From positions 78,682 through 142,681 of the forward strand of contig JACKAP010000016.1 of NCBI GenBank assembly GCA_020635015.1: 64,000 nucleotides of DNA. Reading direction: 5' to 3'. A program made the position numbers and the translations under genes. Numbering within the stretch: position 1 is the first letter of the stretch; every line of letters starts with the position of its first letter. Source of the DNA: Calditrichia bacterium. Its GTDB lineage: Bacteria; Calditrichota; Calditrichia; RBG-13-44-9; J075. The notes below the pieces were generated by a model. It made no database searches and was not told the origin of the DNA. It saw only the letters and a program-made list of their open reading frames with translations. Shown piece by piece: positions 34,239 to 42,965 of the stretch.

Positions 34239-35588
34239 TCAAGTATCCGGCGGTGCGGGCGCATCCCCGAGCGCCTCCACCGCCATCCGCCCGCTGAGCA
34301 CGGCGCTCTCGATGGTCGCCGGCAACCCGGTGTCGATCCAGTCGCCGGCCAGGGTGAAATTGGCCAGTGAGGTGCGGGGCGGGGGGCGGAGAGTGAGCGA
34401 TTGCGGCGTCTGCAGGAAGGTCGCCTGCTTTTCTTTGACGATCTTGTAATGCACCGGCTGAAAATGATCCCGCAGTCCCCTCGCAAAAAAATGGCGGCAT
34501 TCCCGATCACATAAGTCGAGCAGGGTTTGTGCGTCCATGGTAACCAGATGCTCTGCGGCGCTGATCACGAAGGTGTAACCATACAGTCCCGGCTTTTGTG
34601 CCGGATGGGGCAGTTCAAAGATCCACTGCAGGGGCGAGTCGACCAGCCCGGCCGGGAAATCGCCCGGGATCGCCCGCCGGCACCACAGGTTGACGGTGAT
34701 GATCGGGGAATAGCGGAATCCGGTGATGTCGGTTGGAACAATCCCGCTAAGTCCCGAATCGGCCAGCAACCGGGCCAGCGCATTTGGGGGAAGCGCGGAG
34801 ATCGTCTCCGCCGCTTCAATCCGCTCATCCTTTTGTGTCATCACAGCGCTGACCCGGTTGCCCTCACGGAGCAAGTGTTTGGCGGTGCAGAACGTGCGAA
34901 CCTCGCCTCCCTGCTGCCGGATGAACTGTTCCGCCGGGCGGGCAAAGATCTCGCCCAGCAGCCGGGTCGCCAGTCCCAGGCCGCTGGTGGCGGCACTGCT
35001 GAGGAAGGCTTTCTGCAGCACCTGGTAGAGCAGGAAGGCGCTGGCCTGGCGCAGCGGGGTGTTGAGGGTGGCCAGGGTGAGCGGTTCCCAAAGGAGCTGT
35101 TCCAGCAGCGGCGACTGCCCGGCCTCATCCAGCCATTGCCGTACCGTGAGAGGCTTTAGCTGTTCCGGAACGGTTTGGCGGAACCGCCGGCCCCAGCGGA
35201 ACAGGTAGCGGCGGTCTGACCGGGAAAGGGGCGCCCCGAAGAGCAGCGGCAGCAGAAAATGCAGCGGTGCCGGCAAGCGCCAGGCGCGAAAGGGGAAGTT
35301 GCGGCGTTGGTTAAAGCGGAAGTGGATCGAGAGCGGCTGCTGAAAGTGGATGGCGTTTTCCTGTCCCAGGCGGCGCAGCAGGCGGCGGGTTTCATGATAA
35401 CTGGCGGCCAGCACATGCTGCCCGTTGTCGATCATACTGTCCACATCGCGGGCAAATAGAGAGCGGGCCCGCCCTCCCAGCCCGGCGGTACGTTCCAGCA
35501 GCAGCGGCTGCCGACCCTGCGCCAGGGCGGCAACGGCGGCCGAGATCCCCGCGAGCCCCCCGCCGATAATCACCACCTTAGATGACAT
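34239..35588 (-). CDS. hpnE: Hydroxysqualene dehydroxylase (HpnE)
   Basis: This 449-residue FAD-binding protein begins with the dinucleotide fold VVIIGGGLAGISAAVAAL and the ERTAGLGGRARS segment, followed by DNGQHVLAASYHETRRLLRRLG, all typical of HpnE (squalene-associated FAD-dependent desaturase). HpnE reduces hydroxysqualene to squalene, the last of three steps that bacteria use in place of one squalene synthase. Its ATG overlaps the end of hpnD by 11 nt, and the gene order hpnC-hpnD-hpnE is the usual one. Confidence 0.94.
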   Translation of the reverse strand: MSSKVVIIGGGLAGISAAVAALAQGRQPLLLERTAGLGGRARSLFARDVDSMIDNGQHVLAASYHETRRLLRRLGQENAIHFQQPLSIHFRFNQRRNFPFRAWRLPAPLHFLLPLLFGAPLSRSDRRYLFRWGRRFRQTVPEQLKPLTVRQWLDEAGQSPLLEQLLWEPLTLATLNTPLRQASAFLLYQVLQKAFLSSAATSGLGLATRLLGEIFARPAEQFIRQQGGEVRTFCTAKHLLREGNRVSAVMTQKDERIEAAETISALPPNALARLLADSGLSGIVPTDITGFRYSPIITVNLWCRRAIPGDFPAGLVDSPLQWIFELPHPAQKPGLYGYTFVISAAEHLVTMDAQTLLDLCDRECRHFFARGLRDHFQPVHYKIVKEKQATFLQTPQSLTLRPPPRTSLANFTLAGDWIDTGLPATIESAVLSGRMAVEALGDAPAPPDT

Positions 35589-36426
35589 TGGCCGGCGATC
35601 CCAACAGCTTTATCTGTGATACCGTCCGCAGCGTGATCCAGAACTTGTTGGGAGTGGAAAGGCGGATCGGCGCCTCCAGCACCCCGAAGCGATTCTCTTC
35701 GATCTTCAGCAGCAGGCGGTAGTAGATGTTTTTCATGATTTCCGATACCAGCATGTTGCGCCGCTCGTTATCCGGGAGGCAGCGTTCGGCGAGGTCGTAG
35801 TAGTGATGCGCCCGCTCCGCCTGGAATTGCATCAGGCGATGAAAATCGCTGCTGTATTTGTTGTCGAAAATATCCGCGGACGGCACCTTAAAGCGCGACA
35901 GCTCCTGCTGGGGAATGTAAATCCGCCCCATCCGGGCGTCGGTGCCGACATCGCGGATGATGTTGGTCAACTGCAGGGCGATGCCGAGGTTCTCGGCATA
36001 TTGCTTGATCAGCGGATCACGGTAGCCGAAGATCTGGATGCACATCAGTCCCACCACCGAGGCAACCCGGTAGCAATAGAGCCGCAGATCATCAAACGAA
36101 CGGTAATGGCGGTGATGCAGATCCATGCGCACACCGGCGATCAATTCCAGGAAATACTCGAAAGGGATCGTGAAATGCTCCGCCACCTGGCGCAGCGAAT
36201 CGAAATAATTGGAGACTTTCCGGGTAAAGCAATTTTTCAACTCCTTTTCCCAGCGGTTAAGCAACTGCGCCTTGCTTTCCGGAGGGCCGTGTTTATCGGC
36301 GATATCATCGGTCTGTCGACAGAACGCATAAAGGGTGTAGATCGCCTCGCGCTTTTCCCGGGGCAGGAAGAAAAACGAGTACAAAAAGCTGCTTTTGCTT
36401 TCCAGCGTGATTTGCTGATGATTCAT
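35578..36426 (-). CDS. hpnD: Presqualene diphosphate synthase (HpnD)
   Basis: This 282-residue protein condenses two farnesyl diphosphates to presqualene diphosphate. The first aspartate-rich motif is RQTDDIADKHG; the second is NIIRDVGTDARMGRIYIP. The segments SSFLYSFFFLPREKREAIYTLYAFCRQ and GLMCIQIFGYRD are typical for HpnD. I chose ATG 36426 because GGAAG lies 8 nt before it; 36441 is an alternative with weaker support. The gene starts 30 nt after hpnC and overlaps hpnE. Confidence 0.94.
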   Translation of the reverse strand: MNHQQITLESKSSFLYSFFFLPREKREAIYTLYAFCRQTDDIADKHGPPESKAQLLNRWEKELKNCFTRKVSNYFDSLRQVAEHFTIPFEYFLELIAGVRMDLHHRHYRSFDDLRLYCYRVASVVGLMCIQIFGYRDPLIKQYAENLGIALQLTNIIRDVGTDARMGRIYIPQQELSRFKVPSADIFDNKYSSDFHRLMQFQAERAHHYYDLAERCLPDNERRNMLVSEIMKNIYYRLLLKIEENRFGVLEAPIRLSTPNKFWITLRTVSQIKLLGSPANVI

Positions 36427-36456
36427 CGGTCCGGCTTCCATAAGCGCTACCCGGGT

Positions 36457-37281
36457 TTATATGAGCGTTCTCAGGGCGATGAGTAACCAATCCCCCTTGT
36501 TTAATATCGGACGTTTTTCCAAGACATTATAGTCATTCTGTTCGATTTTATCAAGTATTCGTAATCCTCCTCCAACGGTGAAGCGCAATTCCCAGCGCAG
36601 CCGGCGCTGCACCTGTGCCAGCAGGGGCTTTCCGCTGGCGAACCTTCGGCGGGTATGTTTTAACAGCGCCTCCATCAGGGCGGCGAATTCCCGGCTGTGC
36701 CGGCGGCGGATAATCGAATCTTCGCTGACCCGGTAGCGCGCCAGCCAATCCTGGGGGATGTAAATGCGGGATTTGGTGATGTCGACCTGCACATCCTGCC
36801 AGAAATTGGTTAATTGCAGGGCGGTGCAGATGTCGTCGGAGCAGGCCATCAGGCGGGTATCGCGGTAGCCGTGCAGGTAGAGGATGATCCGCCCGACCGG
36901 ATTGGCCGAGCGGCGGCAATAATCGAGCAGCGCAGCCATATCCGGGTACCGCTGCTGATCGATGTCCTGCAGAAACGCGCTCAGCAGGTCATCGAACAGC
37001 TTAACCGGCAGTTCAAAGCGGCGGATGGTATCGGCAAGGGCCTGAAAGATCGGATGGCCCACCGCTTCCCGGAGGCAGCGATGGAGCATTTCCCGCCAGG
37101 CCAGCAATCCTTCACGGTCCCCGGCTTCGTCAGCCAGGTCATCGGCATGGCGGGCAAAAGCATAGATGGGATAGATATGCTTGCGGGACTGCGCCGGCAG
37201 CAGCCGGGAGGCAACCGGGAAATTTTCGTAGTGGGATATGGTAATCTCCCGGCAAATCTGGTAGGCCTGATCGAGTGTCAA
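36457..37281 (-). CDS. hpnC: Hydroxysqualene synthase (HpnC)
   Basis: The 274-residue protein turns presqualene diphosphate into hydroxysqualene. It has HIYPIYAFARHADDLADE (aspartate motif 1) and NFWQDVQVDITKSRIYIP (motif 2), which differ from HpnD in the way known for HpnC. The start is a TTG preceded by ACGGAAC; no better start is visible. It opens the hpnCDE operon. No squalene-hopene cyclase is in the window, so whether the squalene becomes hopanoids or another lipid cannot be told. Confidence 0.93.
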   Translation of the reverse strand: MTLDQAYQICREITISHYENFPVASRLLPAQSRKHIYPIYAFARHADDLADEAGDREGLLAWREMLHRCLREAVGHPIFQALADTIRRFELPVKLFDDLLSAFLQDIDQQRYPDMAALLDYCRRSANPVGRIILYLHGYRDTRLMACSDDICTALQLTNFWQDVQVDITKSRIYIPQDWLARYRVSEDSIIRRRHSREFAALMEALLKHTRRRFASGKPLLAQVQRRLRWELRFTVGGGLRILDKIEQNDYNVLEKRPILNKGDWLLIALRTLI

Positions 37282-37680
37282 AAATCGTTCCGTCGAATAT
37301 CAAACATACTTGCCACAGAGACACAGAGCTCACGGAGAACTGAAGACTGAAAACTGACCGCTGAAAACTAACTCAGTGATCTTTGTGTTGCTGGGACGGT
37401 AGTTAACAAGTTAATTATTAATCAATCCTAAGCTAAAAATCTAACCGGAAAATATTCCGCTTTCAATGGAAAAAGAAAATCGTGGATGGGTTGATGAGTG
37501 GATAAGTGGATGGAGAGATGAGTGGGGGGAATGAAGCCGGTTTTTCGACCTTGACCAGAATGATGTGAAAATATTGAGAGTCTTTGGATAAAAAAACACT
37601 CATTATAAATGAGTCAATTATATCAAGCAAAATTAAGATATTATCGACACAATCGATGACCACTTATAAAATTTGAAAAT
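37282..37680. other. Intergenic region without a recognisable gene
   Basis: The part next to hpnC carries GACACAGAGCTCACGGAG and heptamer-spaced ACTGAAG, ACTGAAA and GCTGAAA words (about 37340-37370). The rest, to 37680, is AT-rich with GAGTGGATAAGTGGATGG repeats near 37495. It probably contains the hpnC promoter. I see no gene. Confidence 0.5.
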
Positions 37681-37684
37681 AAAT

Positions 37685-37713
37685 TTGTGACATTTGGACG
37701 CTGCAATTATATT
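37685..37713 (+). promoter_or_regulatory. Possible sigma-70-type promoter
   Basis: TTGTGA, a 17-nt spacer and TATATT fit a -35/-10 pair, placed about 280 nt before the membrane-protein gene. The promoter rules of this lineage are not known to me. Confidence 0.3.
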
Positions 37714-37716
37714 CTC

Positions 37717-37870
37717 AGCCCTTAATGTGGGCTTCATTAGCTCAGGAAGGTTGTTATGTTAAAGCAAACCGTTGTTACTCAATTGAACTCCTTTCGAAGC
37801 GCCGGACTGTTCCCTTACGGCCGGAGAACCTGCCATTTTTTTGGCTGCATGTGATCTGTGCAGCAGTTTA
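37717..37870 (+). ncRNA. Possible structured leader RNA
   Basis: After the putative promoter comes a perfect AGCCC/GGGCT hairpin (37717-37733), then AGGTT (37747) that can pair with AACCT near 37828, GC-rich CCGG elements inside, a T run (37835-37841), and a CTGCA/TGCAG hairpin. This looks like a folded 5' leader or small RNA. I could not fit it to a known riboswitch class. No protein-coding gene is convincing here. Confidence 0.3.
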
Positions 37871-37994
37871 TACTTTCCCACTTTCGTTAATTATTATACA
37901 TGAATCCTATGACGCGAAAGGAAGTATAATGCATTGAATTTTGGCGGTGTGATGTCTTAAGAAATCAAGTTGAACCAAATGATGGAGAGACCTC

Positions 37995-38771
37995 GTGGAG
38001 AGGGATTATCATATGAGAGGAAACGTTCTGGGGAAATTTTTATTTGTTTTTGCCGTGTTGTTGATGAGCAGCGCAGCGGTGTTCTGGGCGGTTACATCGT
38101 TTTATAAAATCCAGTCGTCTTACCAGGCCGCCGCCGATACCGTGAGTGAAATCGGTATTTATGCCCAGGGTATTTCCGGCATCGTCAACAAACTCCCCAA
38201 TAGTGAGAATGATGCGGCTTATCAGGCCGATATAAAAAAGATCCGTTCGTTGTTGCGCAGTATGGAATTGAATCATGCCAGCATGCTGCGCGGCAATCCG
38301 GCGATGCTGGCGGAAGAGCCGTTTGCCGCGGAACTGATCGCTATCTATCGCGCAGCGCCGTTGGATGCTGCGACCCAGGTGCAGGCCTATATCAACAATG
38401 TGCATCTGCTGCTGAAAACACCGCCTGCCGGTGTGAATCAGGAAAATGTGTTCTGGGCTTACCTGAAGTCCCCGGTCAAGCGCGGTTTTATCGAGATGAT
38501 CAGTCAGACCATCCGGAACTATCGAACCGTCAATGAGAGCCGCACCTCCGATGTTATTGCGATTGCGGTGGGGATGTTTATGGCGATCATCGTGCTGGCG
38601 CTGGGAGGATACCTGCTCTACCTCCGTCTGCAGCCCGGTGAATACAAAGCATATGCCGGGAGTGCTGCCGGCAGTAACGTCGCCTCGGTGTTGCGGGAAT
38701 TCCGGATGATCCCGGAAAAAACCGAGAAGCGTATCGAGATGATCGGTAAGAAAAGGATTCCGGTGCAGTAG
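37995..38771 (+). CDS. Two-helix membrane protein with extracytoplasmic helical domain
   Basis: I do not recognise this 258-residue protein. A first membrane segment (about 14-34) is followed by about 140 residues rich in helix (for example QGISGIVNKLPNSEN and RSMELNHASMLRGNPAM), then a second membrane segment (about 184-205) and a basic cytoplasmic tail. This is the layout of a sensor module of a chemoreceptor or histidine kinase (PilJ- or four-helix-bundle-like) without any output domain. The start is GTG with GGAGAGA in front; an ATG at 38013 is also possible. Its TAG stop is part of a palindromic repeat. Confidence 0.7.
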   Translation: MERDYHMRGNVLGKFLFVFAVLLMSSAAVFWAVTSFYKIQSSYQAAADTVSEIGIYAQGISGIVNKLPNSENDAAYQADIKKIRSLLRSMELNHASMLRGNPAMLAEEPFAAELIAIYRAAPLDAATQVQAYINNVHLLLKTPPAGVNQENVFWAYLKSPVKRGFIEMISQTIRNYRTVNESRTSDVIAIAVGMFMAIIVLALGGYLLYLRLQPGEYKAYAGSAAGSNVASVLREFRMIPEKTEKRIEMIGKKRIPVQ

Positions 38772-38795
38772 GGGCAAGTCGCGACTTGCCCCTGC
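38768..38795. terminator. GGGGCAAGT...ACTTGCCCC palindrome between convergent genes
   Basis: A perfect palindrome (38771-38792) sits between the stop codons of two convergent genes and includes the TAG of the left one. Relatives lie at 51288-51312 and 51363-51388. It could end transcription in both directions, though no T run follows. Confidence 0.65.
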
Positions 38796-38798
38796 AAA

Positions 38799-39842
38799 TC
38801 ACCCCAGCTTCCCCAATCGTTTTGCCAGCATGTCCTCGATGCGCTGTGCGCTGATTTTTTCCACGCAATTGCCGTTGGGACAGCGCGCCGGGCGGCAATG
38901 GTCGCAGGGGGGCACGTCTGGGGTCAACACCCATGCAAGCTGGTCATAAGGCCCCCAACGCCGGGGGGAGCATGGGTCGGAGGGGCAGTAGAACGCCAGC
39001 ACCGGGATGCCGAAGGCGTTGGCGATGTGGAGCGGTCCGGTGCTGGTGGCGATGAAGAGCGCCGCCCCGGCAGTCACCGCCATCAACTCGCTCATGTTCA
39101 ATTGGCCGGCCGAATGCCGCACCCGTGATGCATCCAGCGGCGCGGCGATGTGCTCAATCAGTTGCCGTTCCTCTGCCGAGCCAGTGAACAGGATTTGACG
39201 ATTACTATTTTCCAGTACAAAGCGCGCGATATCCCGATATTGCTGCACCGATAAATTCGGCGCCGATCCCCCGTTCCCGGGATGGATAATCACATATCCC
39301 GATTTAAGACCGGTTTCCCGCGTATATTTTTCCCGCCAGTGTTGCAACTCCCCATTTAATTCGAATTCAAACCGCACCGCTTCCTTTTCCGGATCGAGAA
39401 AAGGGGTTAAAAAGGTCAGGTTATGGGTTAGCTCGTGCTTGTCGCCGTGCTTGCGGTGTTCGTAGAAGCGCTGGTTTAACAAGAAAGAATACCAGCGGTA
39501 GCCGTTGCCGACGCGCAGGGGAATGCCGGCCAGACGGATCGCCGCCGCCAGTGCCGGGCGGGGATAGAACAGGATGGCGGCGTCAAAGCGCTGCTCGCGC
39601 AGTTGGGCAACCAGCCGGCGGTGCCCACCCAGGCCGCGATGGACACCCTGGGGATCATACGTCAGGATCCGGTCGATATGACGATGCTGCTGTAGCAGCG
39701 GCTTGGTATAAGGGCGGGCCAGGAAGCTGATGTGGATATCCGGGTAGCATGACTTCAGCATCGTTGCGGTGGGTGTGGTCAGCACCACATCGCCGATACG
39801 GTCGGTGCGGATCAACAGTATCCGCTCTAATTGTTTCCCCAT
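38799..39842 (-). CDS. Glycosyltransferase family 9 (heptosyltransferase-like)
   Basis: The 347-residue protein belongs to GT9, the family of ADP-heptose:LPS heptosyltransferases. N-terminal LLIRTDRIGDVVLTTPTA and the C-terminal-half segments HPGNGGSAPNLS, LFTGSAEERQLIEHI and ATSTGPLHIANAFGIPVLAFYCP are diagnostic. The last 40 residues contain five cysteines (DVPPCDHCRPARCPNGNC), a pattern seen in some GT9 proteins. It probably builds the inner core of lipopolysaccharide or another surface glycan, in line with the two glycosyltransferase genes nearby. Confidence 0.93.
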   Translation of the reverse strand: MGKQLERILLIRTDRIGDVVLTTPTATMLKSCYPDIHISFLARPYTKPLLQQHRHIDRILTYDPQGVHRGLGGHRRLVAQLREQRFDAAILFYPRPALAAAIRLAGIPLRVGNGYRWYSFLLNQRFYEHRKHGDKHELTHNLTFLTPFLDPEKEAVRFEFELNGELQHWREKYTRETGLKSGYVIIHPGNGGSAPNLSVQQYRDIARFVLENSNRQILFTGSAEERQLIEHIAAPLDASRVRHSAGQLNMSELMAVTAGAALFIATSTGPLHIANAFGIPVLAFYCPSDPCSPRRWGPYDQLAWVLTPDVPPCDHCRPARCPNGNCVEKISAQRIEDMLAKRLGKLG

Positions 39843-40196
39843 TTCGCTTCCCGGTTCAATTTCAAAATCCCGGAAATCTAAGCGCTAATCTGCTGCCCGA
39901 CAACCGAAAAGTTTCTTGCGTTCTTTTTTCGCCACGAATTTACGCGAATGTTAACGAATAAAAACTTGTTTGCCACAGAGCCACAGAGTTCCTGGCGCGG
40001 CCTGCGGCCGCAACAAATGGTAAATGCTTAATGCTCAGCGGTAAATGCTCATTGTAAGACTTCCTCTCGATTTGGGTTCTCTCCACGGTTGAGCATTTAC
40101 CATTGAGCATCTACCATTGAGCATTTACATTCAGCTTGTCACGGTCGGCTTCCGGCGCTATATTCCGCTGCAATGTTAGATGGGAGCCAGACCTGC
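39843..40196. repeat. Repeat-filled gap: CACGAATTTACGCGAATG, ACAGAG and GAGCATTTACCAT families
   Basis: Between the divergent glycosyltransferase genes lie a TTCGCCACGAATTTACGCG element, GCCACAGAGCCACAGAG, and inverted 14-nt-period arms: GGTAAATGCTTAATGCTC on the left and GAGCATTTACCATTGAGC on the right (about 40018-40137). No gene is visible. Confidence 0.7.
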
Positions 40197-40961
40197 ATGC
40201 CCAAAATTTCCGCTGTGATTATTGCCCGCAATGAAGAGAATCATATCGAACGCTGCATTAAATCCCTGCAGGGGGTGGCGGATGAGATTCTGGTGGTGGA
40301 TACCGGCAGTGTTGACCGCACCATCGGGTTGGCAATGTCGCTGGGAGCGGAAGTGCTGGCGATCGAATGGCAGGGGTATGCCCGCTCGAAAAATATCGGC
40401 AACGAACGGGCCAGCTACGATCATATCCTTTCCCTCGATGCCGATGAGGCGCTCTCACCTGAGTTAAGGGAAGCAATCCTGGCAGAAAAACCCCGCCTGG
40501 GCGGTCTCTACCGCTTCAATCGCCTGACCAATTATTGCGGGCAGTGGATCCGTCACTGCGGCTGGTATCCCGATCCCAAGCTGCGCCTGTTCGACCGCCG
40601 GATCGCCCGCTGGGAGGGGGAGTTTGTGCACGAATCGCTGCAGTACGAGCGCGGCCTGGAGGTGAAGCAGTTGCCGGGCGATCTGTTGCATTATTCTTTC
40701 GAGTCGCTCAACGACCACCTGCGCCGGGTCAATCATTATTCCGATCTCGCCGCGCGGGAGATTCTCGAGCAGGGCCGGCACATTTCAGCGGGCAAGCTCT
40801 GGCTCAGCCCCCCGCTGAAATTCTTCAAGAGCTATATCCTGAAGCAGGGCTGGCGCGACGGTTTCTACGGCCTGTGCATCAGCGCTATCTCGGCGTTTGA
40901 CGTGTTTATCCGGTATGCGAAAGTGCGGGAGGGAGTGATAGGGATGAAGGATGAAGGTTAA
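40197..40961 (+). CDS. Glycosyltransferase family 2, WaaE/KdtX-like
   Basis: The 254-residue protein is a GT2 enzyme close to the LPS-core glucosyltransferase WaaE/KdtX group. ISAVIIARNEENHIERCIKSL begins the nucleotide-binding fold, VVDTGSVDRTI follows, and SLDADEALSPELR is the DxD-like metal site. Later, RFNRLTNYCGQWIRHCGWYPDPKLRLFDR is typical of this subgroup. I chose ATG 40197 since GGGAG lies 10 nt before it. The last residues, KDEG, and the stop are written by the following repeat array. Confidence 0.93.
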   Translation: MPKISAVIIARNEENHIERCIKSLQGVADEILVVDTGSVDRTIGLAMSLGAEVLAIEWQGYARSKNIGNERASYDHILSLDADEALSPELREAILAEKPRLGGLYRFNRLTNYCGQWIRHCGWYPDPKLRLFDRRIARWEGEFVHESLQYERGLEVKQLPGDLLHYSFESLNDHLRRVNHYSDLAAREILEQGRHISAGKLWLSPPLKFFKSYILKQGWRDGFYGLCISAISAFDVFIRYAKVREGVIGMKDEG

Positions 40962-41083
40962 AGGATGAAGGTTAAAGGATGAAGGAGTAAGTTTTTTATT
41001 CTCGTGTTGACTATTTTCATTCCTATCATGTTGTTTCTTATCCTTTATCCTTCATCCTTTAACCTTTATCCTTTATCCCTACC
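40946..41083. repeat. Inverted AAGGATG/TATCCTT array between convergent glycosyltransferase genes
   Basis: The left arm (AAGGATGAAGG, with GTTAAAGG variants) begins inside the last codons of the GT2 gene. The centre contains GGAGTAAGTTTTTTATTCTC, and the right arm (TTTATCCTT, TTTAACC) ends inside the last codons of the opposing gene. Confidence 0.9.
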
Positions 41084-42232
41084 TTTTCTCACGATTTCCT
41101 CCGCCCGCCGGTAGGCCACCAGCGTCTGTTCCACCAGTGCCGGGTAGCTGAAGCGCGCCTCGGCGTCGCGCCGGGCGGTTTGTCCCATTTTTTTGCGTAA
41201 TTCGGCATTGTTGACCAGTGTGGTGATATGCCGTGCCATTGCCTGATGATCTCCCGCCCCACCCACAAATCCGCTGCGACCGTGTTCGACGATTTCCGGC
41301 AGCACATTGATGTCGGTGCTGACGACCGGGATGCCCAGTGCCATGTATTCCACCGCAATCCGGCAGATCACCTCCGAGCCGTTGGAGGAAACCACCCCCA
41401 CATCCAGTGCGCCGATCAATTCCCGGTGGTCGAGGCCGTCGTCGCGGTCGAGGAAGATTACTCGTTCCAGGATACCCAGCTCCCCAGCCAGCACCTGCAG
41501 TTCCTCCCGGGTTACATTGCAATCCTCGCCGCTGATGAGAAAGCGCGCCCGGGGCGCTTTTTCCAATGCCTGCGCCGCAGCATGCAGGAAGCTGGCGTGA
41601 TCCTTCACCGGGTCGAGCCGGGCGATCACCCCTACCAGCACTTCTTCGGGCTTGATGCCCAACTTCAGGCGCAGGGGGGACGGTTCCTGCAGGGGGCGGT
41701 AAAAATCCGTGTTCAGCGCGCTATAGATGACGGCGCTGCGCCCTTCGAAAATCGGCCACACCGCCTGGTAGCGCTCGTAGCTGGCTTTGCAGCTGAAGAT
41801 GTAGAAATCGGTGCCCCTGTCGTGGAGCAGCCGGTTGAGGCGATGATCGCGCGGCGAACGCACATCGCTGACGGTGCGTACCAGCGGCAGGGGAGTGGAG
41901 GAGAATTGCCGGAGCAGCGCGCCGAAGGAATGATCTTCCGGGCGGTGTGCATTGATCAGGGTGATCCGCGCTTCCCGTACGTAACGCCGCAGCGCACGCA
42001 GGTTGCGCAGGGCCAGCTGCGGCTTGAGCGATTCAAGGTTGATCTCGGTAAAGGTGGGCAGCGAAAAAACCTCACGGGCCTTGCGCAGTGGCGGGCTGTC
42101 GATCCTGCCTCCGGCGATGCTGGGAATCCCCGCCCGGTTGAGCGCATCGCACAGGCTGATACCGTAATAGGCGCTGGCGTTCCACCAGCGCACCGAGACC
42201 AACTGCAGGGTTTTCAACTCCGACGCCGTCAT
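41066..42232 (-). CDS. GT4-type glycosyltransferase
   Basis: The 388-residue protein has the GT-B fold of family 4. Key segments are GVIARLDPVKDHASFLHAA, where the C-terminal nucleotide-binding domain begins, and NGSEVICRIAVEYMALGIPVVSTDINVLPEIVEHGRSGF, which holds the E-x7-E signature. It should add a sugar to a surface glycan. I chose ATG 42232, which overlaps the stop of the exonuclease gene by 4 nt, so the two are translationally coupled. The C-terminus GRDKG lies in the repeat array. Confidence 0.9.
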   Translation of the reverse strand: MTASELKTLQLVSVRWWNASAYYGISLCDALNRAGIPSIAGGRIDSPPLRKAREVFSLPTFTEINLESLKPQLALRNLRALRRYVREARITLINAHRPEDHSFGALLRQFSSTPLPLVRTVSDVRSPRDHRLNRLLHDRGTDFYIFSCKASYERYQAVWPIFEGRSAVIYSALNTDFYRPLQEPSPLRLKLGIKPEEVLVGVIARLDPVKDHASFLHAAAQALEKAPRARFLISGEDCNVTREELQVLAGELGILERVIFLDRDDGLDHRELIGALDVGVVSSNGSEVICRIAVEYMALGIPVVSTDINVLPEIVEHGRSGFVGGAGDHQAMARHITTLVNNAELRKKMGQTARRDAEARFSYPALVEQTLVAYRRAEEIVRKGRDKG

Positions 42233-42786
42233 TTGCTGTTCCTCAAATGTTCCTGCAGCATATTGCAAAACAGCGCGCCCTGCTCAATCGCGTCGTCGAG
42301 CGCCAGATGGGCGTGGGGAAGATCGTCGAACCAGCGTCGGGGCATGGCCCGCTTGGTCGAGCGGCGGTATTCCTGCTTTAGCATCGCCATGGCGAAAGTC
42401 TTGATGTCGAGCGCCGAGTGGGAGAAGGGGCTTTCCCCGGTAAACCGGATCAGATACCAGTAGACGAACATGAAATCGAATCCTGCCGGATAGGCCACAA
42501 ACACCGGCCGTCCGGGCAGCGATTTGAGCCAGTTAAGATAATTCTGCATGGCGGTCTCCGGTGACTGTAGATTCTCCCGGCAGGCCGCCCAGGCTTCCGG
42601 TTGGCTCTCCCACCAGGCTTGCGTTTTGGGATGGGGCGCCGCGCCGGGCAGGGCTTCCAGGTTGGCGGAAAAGGTGCCAATCAGGGTCTTGTCCGCCTGA
42701 TAAGCCGCCGAGCCGAAACTGAGCATCGAATGCGGCCCCGGTATCGGCCCATCAGTCTCCACGTCAGTGCTGATGTATAGTTCCAT
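42229..42786 (-). CDS. DEDD-family 3'-5' exonuclease-like protein
   Basis: The 185-residue protein resembles RNase T/DnaQ-type exonucleases: STDVETDGP supplies the first D and E (D8, E10), the YPAGFDFMFVYWYL region supplies the second D, and HLALDDAIEQG near the end gives the H-x4-D of the DEDDh subgroup. It would remove nucleotides from 3' ends. Its coupling to a glycosyltransferase gene has no obvious functional reason. GGAGCG precedes the ATG. Confidence 0.87.
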   Translation of the reverse strand: MELYISTDVETDGPIPGPHSMLSFGSAAYQADKTLIGTFSANLEALPGAAPHPKTQAWWESQPEAWAACRENLQSPETAMQNYLNWLKSLPGRPVFVAYPAGFDFMFVYWYLIRFTGESPFSHSALDIKTFAMAMLKQEYRRSTKRAMPRRWFDDLPHAHLALDDAIEQGALFCNMLQEHLRNSK

Positions 42787-42823
42787 GGCGCTCCAGCAGG
42801 TAGTTTAATCTTGAGTTAATGGG

Positions 42824-42962
42824 TGAATGGGTGAATGGGTTAATGGGGGGCACGGAGGTGTTGCATATTCTCTCCTGAATCGCCTAAATTCCGCACTCCG
42901 CACTCCGCACTCCGCACTCCGCACTCCGCACTCCGCACTCCGCACTCCGCATTCCGCACTCT
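42824..42962. repeat. TGAATGGG octamer repeats and CACTCCG heptamer array
   Basis: TGAATGGG repeats (42824-42850) are followed, after about 40 nt, by nine to ten CACTCCG units at 7-nt spacing (42890-42962). The array ends within four bases of the TesA-like stop codon. Confidence 0.85.
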
Positions 42963-42965
42963 ACA

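Noticed and set aside
37730..37803. tRNA-like piece (GGCTTCATTAGCTCAGG)
   Set aside because: A D-arm-like TTAGCTCAG is there, but no anticodon stem, T-arm or matching acceptor stem can be formed.
37725..37937. 70-residue open frame upstream of the sensor-like gene
   Set aside because: No ribosome site, unusual composition, and it overlaps stems of a putative leader RNA.
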